From NCBI RefSeq assembly GCF_963576675.1, contig NC_088918.1, positions 31,777,501 through 31,841,500 on the forward strand: a stretch of 64,000 nucleotides of DNA, written 5' to 3'. The position numbers and the translations under genes were made by a program. The notes under the pieces are model-generated. The model was given only the letters and a program-made list of their open reading frames with translations, had not been told where the DNA came from and searched no databases. Each line of letters opens with the position of its first letter. The first letter of the stretch is position 1. Source of the DNA: Euphorbia lathyris. Taxonomy: Eukaryota > Streptophyta > Magnoliopsida > Malpighiales > Euphorbiaceae. This document shows positions 12,120 to 21,966 of this stretch, piece by piece.

Positions 12120-14012
12120 ATAATTTAAATTCTGTAGAACTCTTAGATATAGTACGAATAAAATAATCTTTTTATAAATAAATATAATAATATAACTAAA
12201 GTTAATATATTATATTTTTTATCAGTAAAAAAAAGGAGGAAGTGACACCTCAGCTCCATCGTTACTGTTTTATATTATATATATATATATAGATAGATAT
12301 GCAGAGAATTAGAGAGATTTTAGGGATTAATTTAAATTTTGTAGAACTCTTAGATATAGTACGGATAAAATAATCTTTTTATAAATAAATATAATAATAT
12401 AACTAAAGTTAATATATTATATTTTATATTATATTTTTTATCAGTAAAAAAGGAGAAAGTGACACCTCAGCTCCATCGTTACTGTTTTATATTATATATA
12501 GAATATAGATATGCAGAGAATTAGAGAGATTTCAGAGATTAATTTAGATTATGTAGAACTTTTAGATATAGATATGGAGAGAATTAGAGAGATTTCAGGA
12601 ATTAGTTTACATTCTATTCTATAGAACTTTTAGATATAGATATACAGAGAATTAAAGAGATTTTAGGGATTAATTTAAATTCTTTAGAACTATTAGATAT
12701 AGTACGAATAAATTAATCTTTTTATAAATAAATATAATAATATAACTAAAGTTAATATATTATATTTTTTATCAGTAAAAAAAGGAGGAAGTGACCCCTC
12801 ATCTCCATCGTTACTGTTTTATATTATATATAGATATGCAGAGAATTAGAGAGATTTTAGGGATTAATTTAAATTCTGTAGAACTCTTTGATATAGTACG
12901 GATAAAATAATCTTTTTATAAATAAATATAATAATATAACTAAAGTTAATATATTATATTTTATATTATATTTTTTATCAGTAAAAAAGGAGGAAGTGAT
13001 ACCTCAGCTCCATCGTTACTGTTTTATATTATATATAGATATGCAGAGAATTAGAGAGATTTCAGGGATTAATTTAGATTCTGTAGAACTTTTAGATATA
13101 GATATGGAGAGAATTAGAGAGATTTTAGGGATTAGTTTACATTCTATTCTATAGATCTTTTAGATATAGATATGCAGAGAATTAGAGAGATTTTATGGAT
13201 TAATTTAAATTCTGTAGAACTCTTAGATATAGTACGAATAAATTAATCTTTTTATAAATAAATATAATAATATAACTAAAGTTAATATATTATATTTTTT
13301 ATCAGTAAAAAAAGGAGGAAGTGACACCTCATCTCCATCGTTACTGTTTTATATTATATATAGATATGCAGAGAATTAGAGAGATTTTAGGGATTAATTT
13401 AAATTATGTAGAACTTTTAGATATAGATATGAAGAGAATTAGAGAGATTTTAGGGATTAATTTAAATTCTGTAGAACTTTTAGATATAGATAAAGAGAGA
13501 ATTAGAGAGATTAGTTTACATTCTATTATATAGAACTTTTAGATATAGATATGCAGAGAATTAGAGAGATTTTAGGGATTAATTTAAATTCTGTAGAACT
13601 CTTAGATATAGTACGAATAAAATAATATTTGTATAAATAAATATAATAATATAACTAAAGTTAATATATTATATTTTTTATCAGTAAAAAAGGGAAGAAG
13701 TGACCCCTCATCTCCATCGTTACTGTTTTATTTTATATATAGATACGCAGAGAATTAGAGAGATTTTAGGGATTAATTTAAATTATATAGAACTTTTAGA
13801 TATAGATATGCAGAGAATTAGAGAGATTTTAGGGATTAATTTAAATTTTGTAGAACTCTTAGATATAGTACGGATAAAACAATCTTTTTATAAATAAAGA
13901 TAATAATATAACTAAAGTTAATATATTATATTTTTTATTATATTTTTTATCAGTAAAACAGGAGGAAGTGACACCTCAGCTCCATCGTTACTGTTTTATA
14001 TTATATATAGAT
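12120..14012. repeat. AT-rich complex minisatellite
   Basis: The block CTCCATCGTTACTGTTTTAT recurs seven times, starting at about 12254, 12471, 12802, 13008, 13332, 13711 and 13980. Spacings are about 217, 331, 206, 324, 379 and 269 bp. Each large unit carries an A/T-rich segment (ATATAACTAAAGTTAATATA), then one or more roughly 60-70-bp subunits (CAGAGAATTAGAGAGATTTT ... TGTAGAACTTTTAGATATAG). The changing number of subunits explains the unequal spacing. Open frames inside are by-products of the repeat. Confidence 0.9.
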
Positions 14013-14106
14013 GACTAAACAGTTTAACGGAATCAAAATTGATGGACCATATAATTATTTTTAAAAAGTCAATGATTAATTATTAGTGTATTATGTAAAA
14101 CCATAA

Positions 14107-15614
14107 GGTGCCGTTTGGTTCGCGGAATAAAATGGAATGGAATAGAATGGTTATTCCAAAGGAATAGGATAGCAGAGAATGGAATAGAAATTCTTAGGAA
14201 TTACTATTTCTATGGTTGATGGAATAAGGTAGAATGGAATAGATAATTTTTTTATTAAAAAGACAATATTATCCTCAAATGTAATTTCTTATTTATTTTA
14301 AAATTTTATTTTTTTACTATAAATTGTTCAAATATTTAATATATATTATTTTAAAAAATATATAAAAAATAGAAAAACGGGAAACACGAAAGACGAAAAA
14401 TACATTAAAAACGAAACAACAATAAGAATATGAAAACGGAAAAATTGAAAAAACACGAAAAAAGAGAAGTAAAAAAAACAAAAACAAAAGAAAAAAATGA
14501 GATAAAAGTGGAAAAGGGTGAAAACGCGAAAACATATAAACGTGTTAACACACAAAAAAAAAAAAAAACACTCGCAAAATATGAAAAAACACAAAAAAAT
14601 GTGCAAACCGTAAAAAACACAAAAACATGAAAAAAGTGGAAAACACGAAAATGTGAAAAAAAAAAGTAAAACGTGAAAAAATCGAAAAACACGAAAACAT
14701 GAAAAAGTGTTAAAAACACGAAAAATGCGTTTGTAACGTTTTTTTATGTTTTTCCGTGTTTCCCAAGTTTTCTTGTTTTTTCCGTTTGTTCACGTTTTCG
14801 TATTTTTCACGTTTTGTCATGTTATTGTGTTTTATTTTGCATTTTTTCGATTTTTCACGTTTTAGTTTTTCGGTTTTTCCCCTTTTTGTTTTTTTTCGCG
14901 TTTTTGTATTTTTCGTATTTTGTTACTTTTTCGTGTTATTCACGTTTTTCCATGTTTTTTGTATTTTTTTGTTTTTAAAGTTTTCGTGTTTTGTTTGCGT
15001 TTTTCGCATTTTCATGTTTTTCACATATTGTCACGTTTTTGTGTTTTAGCATTTTTCGTATTTTTTCGCATTTTCGTGTTTTTATTTTTCACGTTTTTTA
15101 ATATTTCGTGTTTTGTCACTTTTTCGCGCTATTCCTATTTTGTGTTTTTCGTGTGTTTGTTTTTTTTTGCGTCTTCGTGTTTTTCGCATTTGTTCACGTT
15201 TTCATGTTTTTCGCGTATTTTATTTTTTGCATATTCTCGTGTTTGTAACATTTTCACATTTTTCGTGTTTCATATTTTTCGTATTTTTACATTTTTTAAC
15301 GTTTTCGTCATTTTTCCATTTTTCACGTTTTATATGATATAAATTATGGATTGACCAAAATTTATAAGATTTGGGAAAGTGATTAGAGAGAAGATTGAGG
15401 ATTTAATGGAGGATAATTTTGTAAATTACAAAAATATAATATTAGGAATAAGCTATTCCTAACCTAAATTGAAGAATAGCTATTCCATGAAATCAATGAA
15501 TAGAGATTTCATGGAATAGTTATTCCATAAAAAAAATCAACCAAAGGTGGGAATAACTATTCTTTAGGAATAGGCTATTCTATTCCCCCTCTATTCCGCG
15601 AACCAAACGGGCCC
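14107..15614. mobile_element. PIF/Harbinger-like foldback element (1.5 kb)
   Basis: Left end GGTGCCGTTTGGTTCGCGG; reverse complement of the right end GGGCCCGTTTGGTTCGCGG. TAA flanks both sides (14104-14106 and 15615-15617). Inside the terminal repeats are GGAATAG-type blocks in inverted orientation. The core is not coding: about 14357-14726 is AAAACACGAAAA-type sequence and about 14727-15331 is its complement type, TTTTCGTGTTTT, so the element could fold into one long imperfect hairpin. No transposase is present, so it is non-autonomous. Confidence 0.85.
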
Positions 15615-15796
15615 TAAGAGTTAAATAATCAGTGTATTGTATAAAACCATACAGACACAATACACACGCATCTCTCTGTTGTTAATTTCTTCAACTCACA
15701 ATTACTCACCGTCCCACTCACAATAAAAATTAGAATTCTTTTATTATTATTATTTATTAATAGTTAGAAACTGAAATAAAATATTAAACGACCGAA

Positions 15797-16452
15797 TGGT
15801 GGGGCGCATTCAGTCCGTCGACAACAGTATGGTGGGGCGTCAGTCGCGGTTCGATCAGCTACAGTAGACCCGTCACATACTGTTTCGCAGGTATTGACTA
15901 GTTTCTCCACTTTACATTTTGTTCCTATCCGAAGTGGCAGCCTCCAGCGATAGGTTCAATTAAGTGCAATGTTGATGGGGTGTTGTTCATGGAGGAAGGG
16001 AGTTGCGGGATGGGAGCGGTAGTCAGGGATGAATCAGAAGCTTTTTTATTTTGTAGCAGCAGTTGTGTGGCAGGATCCAAGGAGTCTCGTGTGGTTGGGG
16101 CATTAGCACTCAGAACAAGTATGATTTGGTTGATGGCTTTGCATTACACAAATGTTGAATTTGAGTCTGATGCGAAAGTAGTTGTGGATGCGATTTTGTC
16201 AAGCAGGAAAGATATTTCGGAGTTTGGCTCTCTTATTCATGATTGTCATTTTATTTTAGGGTCCAATTCCGATTTTAAGTTGTCATTTATTTCTCGTTTA
16301 ACGAATAGGGCTGCACATTTAATAGCTAGGCAGACCTATTCCAATGCTAGCGATTTTGTATCTTCCGAAATTCCGGAATGGTTGTTGAATACTATTTTTG
16401 AGGATGCGAATCCTACTGTTATGTGATACTTCCGATTTTTTGGGTTAAAAAA
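15797..16452 (+). mobile_element. short 5'-truncated LINE
   Basis: Bounded by AACGACCGAA on both sides (15787-15796 and 16453-16462). The right copy directly follows, and overlaps, a poly-A run, as expected for a plus-strand LINE tail. The insertion ends about 350 bp upstream of the EUL lectin start codon, within or close to its promoter. Confidence 0.85.
15902..16426 (+). pseudogene. LINE RNase H domain fragment
   Basis: The open frame begins after a TAG at 15899-15901 and ends at TGA 16424-16426. It covers one plant LINE RNase H domain: WQPPAIGSIKCNVDG near the start, GMGAVVRDE, FESDAKVVVDA, and SRLTNRAAHLIARQ at the end. The usual AE catalytic pair is less clear here (VVGALALRTS). There is no credible start codon, because the frame is the 3' tail of ORF2. 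It is not a host gene. Confidence 0.85.
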
Positions 16453-16708
16453 AACGACCGAAATAATTAATTAAACTATTAGTATTTAACCGAATTTAAT
16501 AAAGTAATATATGATTAGTAATTTTGAAAAATCGATTAAATATCGATCGTATTAATACGATGTCGGCTCCCCCAAATCACATTAAAGAAGCTTTTTCCAA
16601 AAACAAAAATAGGAAAGTTAAAGAAGCTCTTGGTCGAAAAATGGTAACACGCGTCGTAACAAAAATCAATGATCGGATTTGAAATCATTTGGTCCAAAAC
16701 ACGGAGAA

Positions 16709-16714
16709 TATAAA
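16709..16714 (+). promoter_or_regulatory. candidate TATA box of the EUL gene
   Basis: TATAAA, 92 bp before the start codon, in a less AT-rich context than most of the window. Position and match are plausible for the core promoter; transcription start is not shown. Confidence 0.35.
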
Positions 16715-16805
16715 CAAATTTGGGAAATTAAATCTGCAGCCGTTTCACACTGATAATAATATCTCAATTCTCAACGAATACTATTCTCCACCTACTCAAC
16801 CAGAC

Positions 16806-19800
16806 ATGGATTACCGCTCCGGCCATCACCACCACCGTAGAAGTGATGATCAGGAAGACACTCCACACTACCCACCACCCAACACTGGCCCTCCCCCGCC
16901 GTCTTTTTTCGATAATCAAAACGAATTTCCACCACCTCCGCCACCGACCTATTTTGAAGATTCCAGACCTCATCATTTTCCTTCAAATGAGTACGCACCT
17001 CCGCCACCGCCCTATTTTGAAGATTCCAGTTCCAGACCTCATCATTTTCCTACAAACGATTACGCACCACCGCCGCCTCCGCCAATTCAACAAACCCACG
17101 GGTACCCTAGCCAAGATTTTGATTCTTCCTTTGATTACCCTCCGCCGCCGCCTCAGGTGACTCATATTTCTCATGAACAACATGAGACTCACAACCAAAC
17201 TCATAATTCTTTTAAGCCCCATATGCCATCTTTCGTTCAGCATTTTAGTCATCAGTCGAGCTCTCCTCCTGGTCTTGATTTATCCAATAAGCCTACTTAC
17301 AAGGTTTACTGCAAGGCTGAACCTAATTTTCGCCTTACGATCAGAGATGGCAACGTGGTTTTAGCACCGTCGGATCCATCTGATCAGTTTCAAGTATGAT
17401 ATTTCTTAACTTTCTTTTCAATTTTGACCTATCTTTGACTTTCTAGCTACTGATCGTTAATTTTTCTTTTTTATGCAAAATTAAGGTCTTCAGAGGTTTT
17501 CCCCCTTTTGATCCTAGCCTCTCCATTAACTACAAAATCAATTGGCTGGGAAATTAATTGGAAACTTAAGACGCTTATTGATCTTTTGATTTGTCTGTTG
17601 TAATTCTTTTATATCCTTATGATGTTTTTGCTTATCATTTGTATGAATTGCTAATCACATTTTGATTGATCTTTTGCTTTGTAGAACTGGTTCAAGGATG
17701 AGAAATACAGCACAAGAGTGAAGGATGAAGAGGGTTGTCCTTGCTTTGCTTTGGTTAATAAAGCTAGTGGTCAAGCCGTGAAGCATTCCACTGGAGCCAG
17801 TCACCCTGTAAGACATCTCTTACATCATCCAGTTACTTGAGATTTATTCTTCTAACACTGCACTTTCATGCCATTATCGTTTTGTTTACCAGTTTGCCTG
17901 CATTTTTAATAGATTTATAAATGCATTGGCATAATTTTTTTTGTCACATTGATGTCTATCCTTCTCATTATAATAGTTAATGATATGTTTACCCTGTGTA
18001 TGTTTGATGGTGTATCCTGCACATGTTAAAAGAATCTGCTGTGACTAGTCTTGAGAGTTCTGTAAGACCTTGTTTTGGTTGAAGTGATGACTTCTCAACA
18101 CAAATAATCAAGCTTTTTGTTGTGCTTTCAGTGCAGCAAAGAACTCTAAATGCATCTAAACAACAAAAGATCCCTAGAATGATTTTCTTTTAATTAGGGT
18201 CGTAAACTAGTTAGAAAACAAATAGCATTTGACAAAGACATTTGATCATACAACTTGACCACAAAATGAATCAATCAATAAAACCAACTGTTACAGAACA
18301 AAAACTTCATTGTGAACATAAACAAAACAAGTAATTAATAATTCTAAACCTCAATTTCATTAGAAGGGATCGTTTTCGCCAGTGAAGTTCTGCAATCACT
18401 GCTAGAATATCTTTTTTTCTTCTGATTTGGTATGAGTGCCCAGGAGATCTGCTAAAGCACTCACATCTTGACATGGATTTTCTTCCTGCACAAAACTAAG
18501 TTAAAATCATCGTTTTTTCCTCTTAAAATCATTTGCTGGCTAGATCTATTCCGATTTTTCCCCAAATGTGCAAACTTGGTAAGGCAAAAGAACAAAGTCC
18601 ACAACCAAAATAAATTTGGATTGAGAAGCATTATATGTATAAACTCAAAGTTCAAATTGGAAAGCCAAACATATATACAAATATAGGCACATTAAAGTTA
18701 CGAGCTTTGGGTAGATTAGGAAAAACAAACTAAAAATCACTGCAAGGAATTTGTATCGCATCAAATGAACATATATACAAATAATGAGAGAGCGTTAACT
18801 TTTTTTAAAGTAAAAGAGAATAAAAGAGACTTTCATACTATTAAAAGAAGTCCTAACTCCGACGAGAATCCAAGGACTGGACGGCGATAAAAGATGACAA
18901 TGTTGGTGGAGAGCTGCACTGCATATATATGATATGAGTCATCCCTGAGACTGAGACTAAGACTAAGACGCTTCCTGTTATCCATTGAAGAGAAAACAAA
19001 CAGGAAGCGTCTCAGTCTCAGGGACATATCATATATATGCAGTGCAGGTCTCCACCAACATTGTCTTCTTTTATCGCCGTCCAGTCCTTGGATTCTTGTC
19101 GGAGTTAGGACTTCTTTTACATGGTATGAAAGTCTCTTTTATTCTCTTTTACTTTAAAAATGAACTCCCTCTCATAATTTGTATATATGTTCATTTGATG
19201 TGATACAAATTCCTTGCAGTGATTTTTAGTTTGTTTTTCTAATCTACCCAAATTTCGCAATTTTAATATGCTTATATTTAATTTTTGTATATATGTTTGG
19301 TTTTCCAATTTGAACTTTGAGTTTATACATATAATGCTTCTCAATCCAAATTTCTTTTGGTTGTGGACTTTGTTCTTTTGCCTTCTCAAGTTTGCATATT
19401 TGGGGAAAAATCTGAATCGATCCAGCAGATGATTTTAAGAGGAAAAAACGATGATTTTAACTTAGTTTTGTGCATCCACACCATTTAGAAATTTGCATAA
19501 AGTAGCAGGATAAGGTCCAAAGTTGGATTTTTCAGTCAATTTCCATAGACTCGATTTTAATATAATGTGCCCTTGATGTTTGGTTCCCCAATGGAGAAAG
19601 AGGGGAGACCTTTTTGGTAGCTCAAATGGAGCTGTTGATATTGATGAAATTAAACTTCTCCCATGGAAACATATCTGCAGGTCCAGCTGATAACTTATAA
19701 TCCAGATGTCTTAGATCAGTCTATTCTATGGACTGAAAGCAAGGATTTGGGAGACCAATATAGAGCTGTAAGGATGGTTAACAATGTTCGCCTGAATTTA

Positions 19801-19926
19801 GATGCTTTCCATGGCGATGAGAAATCTGGTGGAGTTCATGATGGTACCACTATTGTGCTCTGGCAATGGAACAAAGGAAATAACCAGCGATGGAGGATCA
19901 CTCCACACTGTAAGTTTCAGAACTGA
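16806..19926 (+). CDS. EULS3-type Euonymus-lectin (ricin B-like) protein
   Basis: Exons 16806-17393, 17685-17807 and 19681-19926, all phase 0 with GT-AG introns; about 318 aa. The start is the ATG giving MDYRSGHHHHRR. Residues 1 to about 150 are a His/Pro-rich, probably disordered leader with a roughly 20-aa repeat (PHHFPSNEYAPPPPP, PHHFPTNDYAPPPPPP). The rest is a single EUL domain: YKVYCKAEPNFRLTIRDG, NWFKDEKYSTRVKDEEG, CFALVNKASGQAVKHS, LWTESKDLGDQYRAVRMVNN, and a QxW-type end (VLWQWNKGNNQRWRI). Family knowledge: EULS3 proteins are nucleocytoplasmic glycan-binding proteins linked to ABA and stress responses. At the 3' end, ACT|GTAAGT is a strong splice donor (intron from 19911). Joined to acceptors at 19977 or 20150 it would give a stop right after ITPH, so the last residues (CKFQN) may be unspliced read-through. 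Confidence 0.93.
18487..19474. repeat. 988-bp near-perfect inverted repeat in EUL intron 2
   Basis: The left arm (18487-18979) and right arm (18999-19474) are reverse complements with about 90 percent or better identity by eye, separated by about 19 nt. The outermost bases TGCACAAAACTAAG pair with CTTAGTTTTGTGCA, and the innermost GACGCTTCCTGTT pairs with AACAGGAAGCGTC. No protein is encoded and no clear target duplication was found at the ends. Transcribed with the lectin pre-mRNA, it would form a very long double-stranded hairpin. Confidence 0.93.
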
Positions 19927-20483
19927 TAAAATATTACAATTCAATTCACAAAACCCTCAAGTTTCTAAACGCTGCAGAAGCGTGTAATCCGAGACTTCTG
20001 AGCAAACAATAAGGAAACGTCATCCAATATCCTCACTTAATCAATTTGTTGAGCATTCCATTCAAATTCATCGATATGAGAGGCAGAGCTCACTTGTATG
20101 GACTTGCTGTTTTGCTGATTACTCTTTTTCTTTTTTCCTTGAATGCAGGAAGGAACACATATGCCGGTATTGCGGTTTCTAGCAGCTCTGTTGAATTTGC
20201 TAAGTTATCACTCAGCAGCAATCTTTTATGAGAGGTGGTGTGTTCTCATCTCACATACTCTTTTTACCATGAAAAGATTGATGTGTGACTAAGACTAAGA
20301 CTCAAATCCTGCTGCTCGAACCATAAATAATCTTAATTACTTGATGGTTATGATATATAATTATGCCATGTGTGTGTAACCTATCCTAAAAATGTTGTTC
20401 AGAATGCTATGAATTGCTTGTATTTTATTATGCCATCAAAGGTTTTTATAATTTCCTCCAGTAATCACCTCTATGGTACTTGC

Positions 20484-20919
20484 AGGGTAAATTACAATAC
20501 TCCCATAGTCTCTCAACTTTGTCTTTACTTTTCTTTATGCCCCTTGAAGTTCAAGACCGGATATAAAAGTCTATAAACTTCGTCCTTTATTAACATAAAA
20601 GTTCTTAATGAACGTAAAATGACATCAGAAGGGCTGTTGATGACTTAAAAGTCGAAAAATTAAAGTTGTTGAAAACCATGTTTTTTTTATGAGATTACGT
20701 TTTCCATTTTTCAAATCAAAATTTTCTGACTCAGAACAATTATTTTCTCTCTCCTATTTGAGCAATTCTTAGATGATTTCAAAATTAAAAGGTTTAAGAA
20801 TCAAGTTGTTTAGAATATCATTTTAATGATACAATGAAAAATTACATTCTATTGTAATAGTCAAAGGTCAACAGCAAAATCAAAATTAAAATTGAGGGGT
20901 TACGAGTATAATTTACCCT
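20484..20919. mobile_element. small inverted-repeat element (MITE-like, 436 bp)
   Basis: Left end AGGGTAAATTACAATACTC; reverse complement of the right end AGGGTAAATTATACTCGTAA, then CCCTCAATTTT matching CTCTCAACTTTG. No reading frame. This type of end is widespread in plant non-autonomous DNA elements. The target duplication is unclear, so the superfamily is left open. Confidence 0.6.
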
Positions 20920-21415
20920 ATGCTGCTGAATTTTTAATCTACTCATAAATTATTGGAAGGGATAAGGCCAAATTTGATTTTAATGTTTACTGTACATTCG
21001 GCTCTAATGTACAAAATAATACAAATTTAATTTATCTTAGTATTTTCAAGTACGAAAAATATGGATTAGAAAATTTTAATGAGCTGGTTTGATAATTAGT
21101 TGACTCATGATATATTTTCAAACAAATTTGTCGATAAATTGAGTTAATTTTATAAGATGTTTATTTGTTATTTATAAGTATTAGTAACATAGTAATTATT
21201 CTGGACATTTTGACAAAATTTGTTGTGATTAATTTATGTGTACATTTAGTTGTTAGTATTTTAGTAAAATAATTTTTATAATAGTGTTAGTAATACATTA
21301 AATATTTTAATATAATTAACATTTGAAAGATGATGGTGAACCAATTTTTTCAAAATTTGGATAATGTATAAATAAAATTGATATTGATTTGAATGTTAAG
21401 AATAAGATGCTTTTT
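20920..21415. other. AT-rich intergenic DNA
   Basis: Nothing recognisable: no gene, RNA gene or repeat ends. Confidence 0.5.
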
Positions 21416-21544
21416 ATGGTTACTTTGTTTTTTACAAAGTACCATTACTTGGTGTGTTTTCACCATTAGATGATGGAGCATAAAATTAATCTAATGGTGA
21501 AAACACACAAAGTAAGACTTTGTAAAAAATAAAGTAAGCATAGC
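21416..21544. mobile_element. short foldback element (about 130 bp)
   Basis: The two halves are near-complete reverse complements: TTTTTTACAAAGTACCATTA and GGTGTGTTTTCACCATTAGA on the left; TCTAATGGTGAAAACACAC and ACTTTGTAAAAAATAAAGTA on the right. The loop is about 20 nt. It looks like a tiny MITE. Exact ends and target duplication are uncertain. Confidence 0.6.
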
Positions 21545-21923
21545 CTTTACCTAAGAATAGATTTGAGAAGTTTCATACGTTAAAGAGAAATCTGTATTTA
21601 AAAAAAAGGGGGGGGGGAATTTTGCCTCCATTTGGGACTTTATGAGGATCTCGTAAGCATTTTGGTTTAATATGTTATTCATTGTGGGTCTCTGTTAATT
21701 AAAGGCGAAACTGGTGGGTTTTTTACTGGTTTCATTTTATAAGGAAACCGGTTGATTAGCTATCGGGTTTCAAAATAAAAATAATTTTTTTTTTTGTTTT
21801 TTTAATAGTTGAAACTGGTAGGTGTCTATTGGTTTCAATTTTTATATTTTAAAAAGTAATCAAACGGTTATTTAGTTTGTTAGGTTTTGGAAATTGTATA
21901 AGCAAAAGCTCAAAAGTGGTATC
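21545..21923. other. intergenic DNA
   Basis: No gene. A G10 run occurs at about 21609-21618. The part around 21700-21780 has ACTGGTTTCATTTTATAAGG-type sequence of unknown origin. Confidence 0.45.
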
Positions 21924-21966
21924 TATATTTTTATCAATTTGTTTTTTTTTAATAAAAGAATCACTA

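Noticed and set aside
13321..13897. Frames reading IRQRIREILGIN-type repeats
   Set aside because: Produced by the minisatellite subunits CAGAGAATTAGAGAGATTTT; no independent support for coding.
12120..14012. Regularly spaced repeats that might suggest a CRISPR array
   Set aside because: Units are long, AT-rich and contiguous with variable subunits, in plant nuclear DNA; there are no spacers and no cas genes.
14317..15342. Several frames of 66-140 codons on both strands, rich in Phe/Val or Lys/Thr
   Set aside because: They are translations of the TTTTCGTGTTTT / AAAACACGAAAA low-complexity core of a transposable element, with no domain and no unique sequence.
20046..20231. 61-codon frame with a hydrophobic stretch after the EUL gene
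   Set aside because: It lies in the probable 3' UTR or last intron of the lectin gene, is short, and has no homology that I recognise.
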